NCBI RefSeq assembly: GCF_000784355.1
Contig: NZ_AXDV01000012.1
Coordinates: forward strand, 1-41,073
DNA from: Methanolacinia paynteri
GTDB taxonomy: Archaea; Halobacteriota; Methanomicrobia; Methanomicrobiales; Methanomicrobiaceae
Length of the DNA stretch: 41,073 nucleotides
Direction of reading: 5' to 3'
The notes under the pieces were generated by a model, which was not told the DNA's origin, searched no databases, and saw nothing but the letters and a program-made list of their open reading frames with translations. The translations under genes and the position numbers were made by a program. The stretch's first letter is position 1, and each line of letters opens with the position of its first letter. Positions 6,655 through 15,700 of the stretch are shown piece after piece.

Positions 6655-7020
6655 ATGAAAGTAGCAGTTGCAATGGAAGGAGACAATGTTTCCGCACATT
6701 TCGGGCATTGTGTATCGTATGCAATATTCAATGTCAACGGTAAGGATATAGCAAGGGAAGAGGATCTAATGAGTCCGGGTCACGAACCGGGACGCCTCCC
6801 GGCATTTTTGAGCGAACACAATGTCGATTTCGTGATCGCCGGCGGGATGGGCCCCCGTGCAGTGGATCTCTTCTGCAGTTACGGGATCGAGGTAATCCTC
6901 GGTGTTTCCGGAAGTATCGATTCGGCCGTATCCGAGTTTGCAAACGGCAACCTCGTTTCAGGCCAGAGCATGTGTCATCATGACGGCAGTGAATGCGACG
7001 GCTCGCATGGAGAACATTAA
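6655..7020 (+). CDS. NifX/NifB-C-like iron-molybdenum cofactor-binding family protein (1)
   Basis: A 121-residue protein of the dinitrogenase iron-molybdenum cofactor biosynthesis superfamily (NifX, NafY, C-terminal NifB). The family signature is clear: MKVAVAMEGDNVSAHFGHC (1-19) with the buried metal-site-like HFGHC, then VIAGGMGPRAVDLF near 57-70. In nitrogenase systems these domains hold cofactor precursors. No nif structural gene is nearby, so another iron-sulfur or heterometal cluster is more likely here. The C-terminal tail is rich in His, Cys and Asp (CHHDGSECDGSHGEH), a plausible metal-binding extension. The start at 6655 is preceded by the ribosome site AAGGAG (6642-6647). Confidence 0.85.
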   Translation: MKVAVAMEGDNVSAHFGHCVSYAIFNVNGKDIAREEDLMSPGHEPGRLPAFLSEHNVDFVIAGGMGPRAVDLFCSYGIEVILGVSGSIDSAVSEFANGNLVSGQSMCHHDGSECDGSHGEH

Positions 7021-7047
7021 TTTTTGATCTTTCGGTGTTGATGAGCC

Positions 7048-7383
7048 ATGAAGATTTGTGTAACATCTAAGGGAGCAGGAACAGACTCACTCGTTGAAGA
7101 AAGATTTGGGAGAGCTCCGTATTTCGTATTCGTCGATTCCGGGTCCGGAAAGTCCGACACGATCGAAAATCCCCTGCTGAATGAGAGCGGAGGTGTCGGA
7201 CCGAGGATCGTCCAGCTGATCATCAAAGAGGGTGCAGATGTGGTGATCACCGGACAGCTTGGCGGAAATGCAACCACCACTCTTCAGGCTTCGGGTGTGA
7301 AGGTATTTTCATACGGCGATAACGGAACAGTGGCCGATGCGGTCGCAAAGTTCGAGGAAGGCAAACTCAGGCAGATGATCTGA
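7048..7383 (+). CDS. NifX/NifB-C-like iron-molybdenum cofactor-binding family protein (2)
   Basis: A 111-residue paralogue of the preceding protein. It starts MKICVTSKGAGTDSLVEERFGRAPYF, where the metal-site His of copy 1 (HFGHC) is replaced by RFGRA. It has the second family motif VVITGQLGGNATTTLQ (about 65-80). The two proteins therefore probably differ in ligand: copy 1 has His and Cys at the pocket, copy 2 does not. The gene is 27 bases after copy 1 and 24 bases before the first MinD-like ATPase, in one operon. Confidence 0.85.
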   Translation: MKICVTSKGAGTDSLVEERFGRAPYFVFVDSGSGKSDTIENPLLNESGGVGPRIVQLIIKEGADVVITGQLGGNATTTLQASGVKVFSYGDNGTVADAVAKFEEGKLRQMI

Positions 7384-7407
7384 ATCCTGTCCTGAAGGGA
7401 TGAAGAG

Positions 7408-8259
7408 ATGAAGATCGTTGTTGCGAGCGGAAAAGGCGGAACCGGGAAGAGTACGGTTGCAGCCAATCTTGCATATTCCCTTCTTGATCGGCATCCGGTG
7501 ACACTTGTCGACTGTGACGTTGAGGTGCCAAACCTTCACCTCTTCTTCGATTCGGAACCTGAAACAAGAGATGTCTTTACCACAATTCCGAAAGTTGATA
7601 CGGATCTATGCACTCTCTGCGGGGACTGCGGGAATTTCTGTCGTTACGGTGCAATTGCAGTACTAAAGGATCGGGTGCTTATCTTCGAGAAGATGTGTCA
7701 TGCATGCGGCGGGTGCATGATCGTCTGTCCGGAAAAAGCCATATCAGAGACTCCTTATCCGATAGGCCTGGTGGAAGACTCAAATCCACTTTCGGGCTTA
7801 AGGCTTATCAGCGGATTTTTGAAAGAGGGAGAGGTTCTTGCACCCCGGATAATCAGGAGTGCAAAAGAGATGGCGGAAGATGACGAAATTGTCATAATCG
7901 ATTCGTCTCCGGGAATTGCATGTCCTGTAATCGAAGCGATGGAAGATACGGACTTCTGCATACTCGTAACCGAATCGACTCCGTTCGGCCTCCACGATCT
8001 CGATCTTGCCGTGGGCGTGACAAAGAACCTGGGCCTGAATACCGGGGTAGTGATAAACCGCAGCGACGGTTCCGATGAGGAGGTTCGCGATTACTGCGCG
8101 GAGGCTGACATTCCTGTTCTAATGACGATCCCGTTCGATAAAGAGATCGCATCCGTGCAGAACAAAGGCGGACTGATCAGCGAAAGGATGCCCGGCTGGA
8201 AGGAACAGTTTGCCTGCATGTACGACGAATGCCTCAGGATCGGCGGGGTAGGAATATGA
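7408..8259 (+). CDS. MinD-superfamily ATPase with inserted 2[4Fe-4S] ferredoxin domain (1)
   Basis: A 283-residue P-loop ATPase of the MinD/ParA/Mrp superfamily. The deviant Walker A is SGKGGTGKST (7-16), and the D-x-D switch is DCDVEVPN (35-42). A ferredoxin domain is inserted at about 64-112 with two full cysteine sets: C68-C71-C74-C78 and C97-C100-C103-C107, each able to bind one [4Fe-4S] cluster. A switch-II-like segment IIDSSPGIACPVIEAM follows near 155-170. Related Nbp35/Mrp ATPases transfer iron-sulfur clusters. This variant probably couples ATP hydrolysis to electron transfer or cluster delivery to the neighbouring NifX-like proteins, which is an inference. Its stop overlaps the start of the second ATPase (ATGA). 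Confidence 0.9.
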   Translation: MKIVVASGKGGTGKSTVAANLAYSLLDRHPVTLVDCDVEVPNLHLFFDSEPETRDVFTTIPKVDTDLCTLCGDCGNFCRYGAIAVLKDRVLIFEKMCHACGGCMIVCPEKAISETPYPIGLVEDSNPLSGLRLISGFLKEGEVLAPRIIRSAKEMAEDDEIVIIDSSPGIACPVIEAMEDTDFCILVTESTPFGLHDLDLAVGVTKNLGLNTGVVINRSDGSDEEVRDYCAEADIPVLMTIPFDKEIASVQNKGGLISERMPGWKEQFACMYDECLRIGGVGI

Positions 8260-9125
8260 AGAAAATTGCAGTAGTAAGCGGAAAGGGTGGGACCGGCAAG
8301 ACGATGGTTACTGCCGGCCTTGCAGAAATCGTCAAATCGGATCTCTCTCTTGCCGACTGCGATGTCGAGGCCTCGAATTTCAAACTCCTTTATCCCGGAG
8401 AGCTTCTGTCCGCAGAGGATTTCCACGGGCTGGATGTTTCTGTTATCGACACCGAAAAATGCGTCCAGTGCGGCGCATGTCTTGAAAACTGCCGCTTTGA
8501 TGCAGTGGAGATAACAGACGGCCTGTATTCGGTAAGGACTCTTCGCTGCGAAGGGTGCGGGGTCTGTGATTATCTCTGCCCTTCCGGGGCGATCTCCATG
8601 AAGAAGCGTCTGTCAGGTGAGATCTTCTGCTCGGCTACAGAGGCAGGCCCACTCGCGCATGCACGTCTGGACCCGGGTTCGGGAAACTCCGGGCTCCTGG
8701 TAAATGAGGTGAAGAAACGTGCTGCCAGGTGGGCGAACATCAGCGAATTGCTTTTGATCGACGGCCCCCCGGGGACTGGCTGCCCTTTGATTTCAACAGT
8801 CAGCGGTATGGATGCGGTTCTTGCAGTAACCGAACCAAGTATCTCTGGATTATCCGATCTCTCAAGGCTGGTCGGAGTATGCAAAGGATTCAGGCTCAGG
8901 ATATTCGTTGTCATCAACAGGTATGATCTTGAAGAGTCGGTTACCCGTGAGATCGAGGAATTCTGTCGTTCGGAAGGCCTCACCGTTGTCGGGAAGATCC
9001 CGTTCGACCCTTCCGTTATTGCCGCTGTCAGGAGAAATATGCCTGTTACCCGAATAGACTGCCCCGCATCCGAAGCCATAAAAAAGATCCGTGATAACCT
9101 TTCTAAGGAGCTCGATGTGGCATGA
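8256..9125 (+). CDS. MinD-superfamily ATPase with inserted 2[4Fe-4S] ferredoxin domain (2)
   Basis: A 289-residue paralogue of the previous ATPase. Walker A is SGKGGTGKTM (8-17), and the DCDVEASN switch lies at 34-41. The ferredoxin insert has C69-C72-C75-C79 and C98-C101-C104-C108. LLIDGPPGTGCPLIS near 166-180 is the Walker B/switch II region. The start is placed at the ATG of the ATGA overlap with the upstream gene, because an earlier in-frame ATG would extend the protein only with a basic stretch copied from the other frame. Adjacent paralogues of this type probably form a heterodimer. Its own end overlaps the DUF134 start by four bases. Confidence 0.9.
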   Translation: MKKIAVVSGKGGTGKTMVTAGLAEIVKSDLSLADCDVEASNFKLLYPGELLSAEDFHGLDVSVIDTEKCVQCGACLENCRFDAVEITDGLYSVRTLRCEGCGVCDYLCPSGAISMKKRLSGEIFCSATEAGPLAHARLDPGSGNSGLLVNEVKKRAARWANISELLLIDGPPGTGCPLISTVSGMDAVLAVTEPSISGLSDLSRLVGVCKGFRLRIFVVINRYDLEESVTREIEEFCRSEGLTVVGKIPFDPSVIAAVRRNMPVTRIDCPASEAIKKIRDNLSKELDVA

Positions 9126-9529
9126 ACGATGAGGAACAAACCCCGAATTCAAACGGAGCCGGATGCCGGCGCAGAGGGCGCGGGCGGCCGAGAGTTCCGA
9201 GAACTATCTGCGGAGATACGGGCAATTTTCACTGCTACGGTCCGCTCTGCCGGAGATGCGAGGGGGAGGAGATGGTAGTAACTCTTTACCCGGAGGAGAT
9301 CGGGATCATCAGGCTGATTGATCTCATGGGCTACGACCAGGAGTCCGCCGCAAAGGAGATCGGGGTCTCAAGAAAGACTCTGTGGCGCGACCTGCATGAA
9401 ACAAGAAGAAAGATCGCGGATGCGCTGGTTAACGGCAAGATGATCCGTGTCGTGGGATGCCGGAGAGAGATGGAGGGCGAATGCCCTGAAAATAATATCC
9501 CGCAGGATGAGGAGAAAGATCTCTCCTAA
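9122..9529 (+). CDS. DUF134-family helix-turn-helix protein
   Basis: A 135-residue protein of the DUF134 family. It has a basic N terminus GCRRRGRGRPRVPRTI (14-29), a Cys/His patch FHCYGPLCRRC (36-46) and a sigma-70 region-4-like helix-turn-helix DQESAAKEIGVSRKTLWRDLHETRRKIADAL (about 72-102). It should bind DNA, and the Cys/His patch could bind a metal or cluster and make it responsive to iron-sulfur status. It is the last gene of the cluster and overlaps the second ATPase gene by four bases (ATGA), so it may be the cluster's own regulator. Both family and role are by recognition and context. Confidence 0.82.
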   Translation: MNDEEQTPNSNGAGCRRRGRGRPRVPRTICGDTGNFHCYGPLCRRCEGEEMVVTLYPEEIGIIRLIDLMGYDQESAAKEIGVSRKTLWRDLHETRRKIADALVNGKMIRVVGCRREMEGECPENNIPQDEEKDLS

Positions 9530-9567
9530 TCCTCATCAGCTGCAACCAGAACAATATTCTTTTCAAA

Positions 9568-9840
9568 CTATCCCGCAATCTTCGACTTTTCTTTCCTGAT
9601 CTCATCCAGCTTTTCCATGCTGATACCTTCGATCTCTGCAATCCTGGAAATTGTTTCAAGAAGGTCTGCAAGCTCCTCCGCATCTTCCGATTCTATATAC
9701 TCGTTTGACTCTTCGAGGAGTTTCATCTGGAGAAACGGAAGAAATTCATCGTCGGGAAGACTCTCGTAGTTGCATACTTCACCTCTCGAGGTTATTATCT
9801 CCGGTATTCTGTCCCTGACGGCCTTGTTGTAGATCTTCAT
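9568..9840 (-). CDS. MazG-like nucleotide pyrophosphohydrolase
   Basis: A 90-residue all-alpha protein of the MazG/phosphoribosyl-ATP pyrophosphohydrolase-like group. It starts MKIYNKAVRDRIPEII, the usual beginning of this subfamily. Two acidic motifs typical of all-alpha NTP pyrophosphatases are seen: EESNEY (about 42-47) and EELADLLE (about 54-61), corresponding to EExxE and ExxD and likely binding Mg. It probably hydrolyses non-standard or excess NTPs to NMP and pyrophosphate. It stands alone, convergent with the DUF134 gene and 38 bases from it. Confidence 0.8.
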   Translation of the reverse strand: MKIYNKAVRDRIPEIITSRGEVCNYESLPDDEFLPFLQMKLLEESNEYIESEDAEELADLLETISRIAEIEGISMEKLDEIRKEKSKIAG

Positions 9841-10005
9841 AAATACTGCCTTAAGGTGTGATAATCAGGAAGCCTGTTTAAAAGTTTCCTTCCGTACTGG
9901 AAGAGAACAGCAGTTGTTTCCTGAGCCGGTGCCGGAGAAATGAAAAAGGACGGATCTTGTTTAATCTCCTTTCGTTATAATAGATCCGGGGTGAGAATAA
10001 ATGAT

Positions 10006-12669
10006 TTATTCTGGAAAACGGAACAGTCCCTTAGGGATATGTATCACGAATCTCGCCCCTTCGCCGTAGCGGCCGTTCTCTTCGATCGACATGCCTGTAA
10101 TCGAGAGAATCTCTCCTGACAGGAACAGGCCGAGTCCCGTGTTCTGGTAATGTTCCCTCCTGAATATTTTCTCCTTGAATTCACCGGGCACCCCGACACC
10201 GTCATCTTCGCACACGAGGTCGAGACCATCCTCCGATCTCGTGAAATAAAATTTAATTGTCGTTATCTTTTCCCCGTGCTTAACCGCATTATCAAAGAGA
10301 TTGTAGATCACCTTCCCGAACAGCGGATCGGCATATACCTCCAGGTTGTCGGTCTCGTTGACAAGTTGTATCGACCGGAATCCTGAATTCCTGTAGTTAC
10401 TATCTATTATCCTGCCGACATTGTACCATTCCGGCGACTGCTCGCCGAGATCCTTGTAGTCCTTCGTGAAAAGAATAAGTCTCTTTATCGTCTCTATTGC
10501 ACCCGCGACCCTTTCGCACTTGTCGCCAACTTCCGTTTCTTTTGCAATCTGCCCGTCCATCTCCAGGATATCCATATACCCCTGTGCAACTGTAATCTGG
10601 TTCAGGATGTCGTGCCGCGTTATGCTCCCGAGCAGGTTGAGTTTTTTATTCACCTCTCTTAATGCAGCCTTGGCTTTCTTCTTGTCCGTAATATCCAGCG
10701 ACATATTCGCAATATGTACAGGTTCACCCGTTTCAGGATCATTGATGGTGAACACCATTGCATGGACATCGATCAGATCACCCGTTCTTCTGTTAAGGTA
10801 CTGGAGTTCACCTTCCCATAGTCCTTTTTCGGTCAATGCCGGCATAATTTCTGGATCCAGTTTATCTTTCAGGGAATCTGGAATGAAGTCTGTCCAAAGA
10901 TATCCGTCGATCTCGTCTACACCGACTCCCAGCATCTTTGCTCCGGCCTCGTTGATGAAGTTAATAACCCCTTTCGGGTCTGCCAGGGCTATCATCTCTC
11001 CCGAGTGCCTGACGACAGACGCGAGTTTCCTAATCTCTTCGTCTTTCTCTTTCGCCTTTGTGATGTCGAGCCCCATCCCAAGGATATACGGGGTTCCGTC
11101 GATTATTTCCCTGTTTGCCGAGAAGAAGAAGGGAATTCTCCTTCCGTCTTTGGTGACTATGACCGCCTCTACATCCGAGTACCCCTTTGAAAAAGCCGTT
11201 TCTATGGATTCGGACGACTGGTCCTTATAATCGTCCCCTATAAACTCGAGCGGTTTCATCTTCCGGACCTCTTCTGCCGAGTAACCGGTTATTGTTTCAA
11301 GGTTTTTGTTCCACCTGACGAATCTGCCGTTTTCATCGAACATATAGAACATATAAAACATTCCCGGAAGGCTGTCGATTATATATTCCACATTGGCTTT
11401 TTCCCTGGCGAGGGCTTCTTCTACCTCTTTTATGTGGGTAAAATCTGAAGCACATTCTACAGCACCAATGATTTTGCTGTTTTTATCGTATATCGGAGAA
11501 GCGCTTACCCTGTAATAGAGTGTTTTCTCCCTGATTTTAAACGGGGCAACATCGGCTGCTATCACATTGCCGGTCTTTATAATTTCCTCGTATTCCCATT
11601 TTTTCATCAGTTCATCAGATTCTGTTATCAGGTCGATGAGCATAGGGCGGCGCTTTCCGTAGAACGGTATTGCATACTCGTGATCTCCTTTTCCAAGTAT
11701 GTCCTGTGCAGGAATGCCGGTCAGCTCCTCCATCGCCAGATTCCAGGCGATCACCCTGCCGTCGAGATCAATTGCAAAGGTCGGCTCAGGTATATTGGAA
11801 ATAATTCCCGAAGACTGGATCTTGTATAATCTGAACTCCTCTTCGAGTTCCTTTCTTCCGGTGATGTCGTAGAACATCCCGAAACTCCCCCAAATGTTCC
11901 CGGAAGCGTCTTTTATCCGGGTCATTGTGAGATCTACAACAATCAGGCTGCCATCCTTTTTTTTGTAGGTCCACTCGCGTCTTTCAGGTTTCCCGCCCGC
12001 TATTATCTCATCGAAGAGATCAAGACCTTCAATCTTTTTTCCTGTTTTTTCAAACAGTTCATCTGCTCTTTCGGAGATCTCCTCTTCAACATGGAATATC
12101 ATAGGAGTCGCCTTCCCTACTACCTCTTCATGGCTGTAACCGAGCAGTTTTTCCGCACCCCTGCTGAAAAAAGTTATAATTTTGTTGACATCTGTCGTGA
12201 TGATCCCGATATTGTCTGTCGAATCTAAAATCGCTCTTATAACCTGCTTTGATTTTTCGATCTCTTCCTGTGGATTTTTTTGATACTTTACGTCCTGTAT
12301 TATATTTTTTATTCGCGTGAGGATTTGATCGTCATCCCCGGAGAATATAAGTCCGAACTCGTAGCCCTTATGAAGGTCCTTGAGGACCATTTTTTTATCT
12401 GCCGGATCGGCGACTATTAAAAGACGGGCAACTCTGTTTTTTTCCCTTATTTTCCTGATCAGTCCGGTCCCGCTTAGATCCTCGTTTTTGTAACCTGCAA
12501 CAATCAGATCGTAATCTCCGCTTTCCATACCTGAAAGCGCCTCTTCTGCCGATCTCAAAAATGTGGCCTTTATTTTAAGTTCTGGATCGTTTAGCCGGTT
12601 AAGTCCCGCCTTTATCTTCTCCGCCATGGATTCGTCGCCGATAAAGATCAGTGAGAATGCAGACCCCAT
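10006..12669 (-). CDS. Multi-PAS sensor histidine kinase with degenerate receiver domain
   Basis: An 887-residue soluble sensor kinase. Residues 1-125 look like a response-regulator receiver, but the position of the phosphoacceptor Asp is Gly59 in DLIVAGYKNEDLSG (54-67), and the conserved late Lys is absent, so it is a pseudo-receiver. Four PAS domains follow (about 145-275, 280-410, 420-540, 545-665; for example DSTDNIGIITTDVNKIITFF and DSLPGMFYMFYMFDENGRFV). The H box is RHDILNQ with His686. The ATP-binding domain has the N box FDNAVKHG (Asn794), DDGVGVPG (822-829) and GLGL (845-848). No membrane segment is present, so it senses a cytoplasmic signal. No partner response regulator is encoded next to it. 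A TATA box lies about 28 bases before the start. Confidence 0.93.
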   Translation of the reverse strand: MGSAFSLIFIGDESMAEKIKAGLNRLNDPELKIKATFLRSAEEALSGMESGDYDLIVAGYKNEDLSGTGLIRKIREKNRVARLLIVADPADKKMVLKDLHKGYEFGLIFSGDDDQILTRIKNIIQDVKYQKNPQEEIEKSKQVIRAILDSTDNIGIITTDVNKIITFFSRGAEKLLGYSHEEVVGKATPMIFHVEEEISERADELFEKTGKKIEGLDLFDEIIAGGKPERREWTYKKKDGSLIVVDLTMTRIKDASGNIWGSFGMFYDITGRKELEEEFRLYKIQSSGIISNIPEPTFAIDLDGRVIAWNLAMEELTGIPAQDILGKGDHEYAIPFYGKRRPMLIDLITESDELMKKWEYEEIIKTGNVIAADVAPFKIREKTLYYRVSASPIYDKNSKIIGAVECASDFTHIKEVEEALAREKANVEYIIDSLPGMFYMFYMFDENGRFVRWNKNLETITGYSAEEVRKMKPLEFIGDDYKDQSSESIETAFSKGYSDVEAVIVTKDGRRIPFFFSANREIIDGTPYILGMGLDITKAKEKDEEIRKLASVVRHSGEMIALADPKGVINFINEAGAKMLGVGVDEIDGYLWTDFIPDSLKDKLDPEIMPALTEKGLWEGELQYLNRRTGDLIDVHAMVFTINDPETGEPVHIANMSLDITDKKKAKAALREVNKKLNLLGSITRHDILNQITVAQGYMDILEMDGQIAKETEVGDKCERVAGAIETIKRLILFTKDYKDLGEQSPEWYNVGRIIDSNYRNSGFRSIQLVNETDNLEVYADPLFGKVIYNLFDNAVKHGEKITTIKFYFTRSEDGLDLVCEDDGVGVPGEFKEKIFRREHYQNTGLGLFLSGEILSITGMSIEENGRYGEGARFVIHIPKGLFRFPE

Positions 12670-12693
12670 AGATTAATTGAGAGATATGGTGGG

Positions 12694-12702
12694 TTATATA
12701 GT
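12694..12702 (-). promoter_or_regulatory. TATA box for the histidine kinase gene
   Basis: CTATATAAC on the minus strand, about 28 bases before the ATG at 12669, in the 70-base gap after the helicase gene. The kinase therefore has its own promoter and is not merely read through from the helicase gene. Confidence 0.55.
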
Positions 12703-12739
12703 TTTTGGGGTGTTTATACCGCAGGGATGCCCGGTTTCA

Positions 12740-15700
12740 TCATTCTCCGCAGAGAATTCTGTAGTCGCAGTTCGAACAGTTATGCGAGTCATTCGGTTCG
12801 AAATCGCCTGCAAATATCCTGTCGATAATCGATTCGGCGTTCTCGAGGAAGGCGGAGATCGATTCGTAATCGGGAACGTAGTCGACCATCTTTCCGCTGC
12901 CGAGATAGAAGAGCGAAACCTTCTCCGGGAGAATGCCAGTCTTATCCTTTACGCACAATGCGTAGAGATTCAGCTGGATATCCTTCTTAGCGTCGTTCTT
13001 CGACATTGGGGTTTTGGATGTTTTGTAATCGACGACCGCATAACCGCCCGATTCCGTCCTTTCGAGCCTGTCGATATATCCTTTAAATGGGGTCCCGCAG
13101 ACAGGGATCTCGAACTCAAACTCGGTTTCAAGAGGCGTATTGGGATTGTTCGCCTCCCATTCAAGATAGTTTGCAAGGTGGCAGATTAGACGTTTTTTAT
13201 CCTCTTCCTCGTGCTTTCTCGATGAATAAGCATCAGGTGACCAGGATCTCTCAAGAAGATCTTCGGCTTTCTCCATCGTGGGGCAGGTTCCCTCCATCTT
13301 CATCTTTGTGAGCCGCTCGATTATCGAATGAGCGGTGGTCCCGAGGCTGAGGTAGGTCTTCGGCTCGGTCGGGATCTTTAAGATATTTTTGAATTTGAAC
13401 CTGAGCGGGCAGTCTTCGTATAGTTTCAGGGCGGAGGCGGACAGTATGGTTCCGTCGCCCGGTATGATAAGCGGTTCAGGCTTTCTCCTGGATCCTTCCG
13501 GCACTTCGAACGGGATATCGAGGAACGCCCTGTTGTCGAACTCTTTTCCGTCGTCAAGATTTCTGATGTATTCCAGTGCCAGTATCTTCTGAACTGCTGA
13601 TCTGTATCTTTTGTCCGCGATTGCCGCGACGGCCTCCTTCATGAGTTTATTCTCTTCGGAGAACGGGTCGCCTTCCTCTGTTGCAATCACGACACCCCTC
13701 TCCTGGTTCCCGCCTTCTATGGAAACGACCATGATGTCGGGGTTGTTCAGGTAGTCGATCTCATTCAGGAATTCCGACGGTTTCGAATCCCTTTTATTCT
13801 CCCCGTACCTTATTGCACGGGTCAGGTAGAGCTTCTCCTTCGCCCTCGTCATCGCCACATATAGAAGCCGGCGTTCTTCCTGCCTGTAAAGTTCCTTCTC
13901 GTCTTCGCCGGCCTTAATACTCTTTGAGAGGTCGGTCGGAACATGGAACGGCTTGCTTCTGTAGTTCAGCGGGAACCGGCGTTCCGAGAGATCGGTTACG
14001 AATACCGCCGAAAACTCCTTTCCCTTGCTCTGGTGGACTGTCATTATCCTGACACCCGCTCCCCCCCCTTCGCTCAACTCGAAATCTCCCGATATATCTC
14101 TCAGCAATGAGAGATGATCCAGCAGGTCGTCGATCTCTCCCGCCGGGTTTATCCGGGAGAATTCGAGTGCGATCTCGTAAAGGCTGTTTAATGCCGCGAC
14201 ACCCTCCCTGTCTTTACTGTAGAGTCTGCCGGTTCTGAGGATGATCTCGCGGACAAGGGCCGGAAGGGTCTTTTTGTGTCTCGCGGATGAGAGCTGTTCG
14301 ACATTTTCCGCGATCTCTCGAATTACAATCGTATCTGGATCGTTTTCCGGGCCGCATTTCTTCATTGCCTCAAGAACGCAGTCTCCTTTTCCGCCTTCCC
14401 TCCGGATCTGTTTTGCTCCGGTATTGATCTCTAATATCGCCGTCTCCGATACGCCCGCCTGTCTCATCATCCTGTTGAGGGGGATGCCGGATTCGCCCGG
14501 ATTTGCGATCGCTTTCAGGTAAGAGACCGCGTCTTTGATCACAGGGATTGTGAAGAATGCGGCATCGCCCGTGAAGTCGCACGGGATGTTTCTGCCGGCA
14601 AGGACCTCACGGTATTTTCCACCTTCGGATCTCTTCCTGCACAGGATTGCGATCTCCCCCGGGAGGAACCCTTCGCCCATCAGGGATTCGATCTCGTCCG
14701 CCACATATCCTGCTTCTGTATTTTCGGTGCTGCATTCGGCGACGATTACCTGGTCTCCTTCACCGCTCTTTGCTTTCAGGTTCTTTGTGCATGATCCGTC
14801 AGCACATTCCATGAGCCGCCGTGCGACTCTCAGGATCTTCCCCGGGTTCCTGTAATTCTCCTCGAGTACGACCTTCTTATGATCTTCGAAATGCCCGGAG
14901 AACTCATCGACGTTTCCATCGCAGGCCCCCCTGAACCTGTATATGGACTGGTCGTCGTCGCCGACTATGCATAAATTGTCTGATGCGAGGAGCTTGACAA
15001 GTTCGAGCTGGGCGTAGTTCGTGTCCTGGAATTCGTCGACAAGGATGTACCTGAAGCGATTCCCATATTGTCTCCTGATGTCTGGTTTGCTCCTGAACAG
15101 GCGGACTGTTTCGTGGATCATGTCGTCGAAATCGAGAAGTCCCTCTCTTCTTTTGTAATTCTCATACTCCCTGTAGACTTTAAGGAGGTCGGAAAGTTTT
15201 GCGAGATAGATCTCTTCGTCGGCGGATAATTCCTGCTCCTTCTTACCTTCGAGGTATTCTTCAATATCTTCCGCCGATATCAGTTCGTCCCTGAACCTGC
15301 TGATCCCGTCGATAATCGATTCGATCACCGAAGGTCCGTTGTTTCCGATCTCAACGGCTCCGAAACCGAAGTTGTCGATGTTCTTCATCCCCCATACGAG
15401 CTGGCTTGTCCGGCTGATCAGGCCCGAGTTGAATGAAATTCCTGTATCGAGCACGTTGTCCTCGAGGACTTCGAGACAGAAGGAATGGAATGTTGCGATG
15501 GTCAGCCGGCTTATATCCGTCTCTTTTTCGAGCCGTTCCGCCATCTCGGCTGCTGCTTTGTCGGAGAAGGTGAGTGCGAGGATCTCTTCGGGCTTTGCAC
15601 CGTCGTCCCGGATCATGTGAAGGATCTTCTCGGTGATAACCCGCGTCTTTCCCGAGCCGGGGCCCGCAAGGACGAGCTGTATTCCGCATCCGTTTATTGC

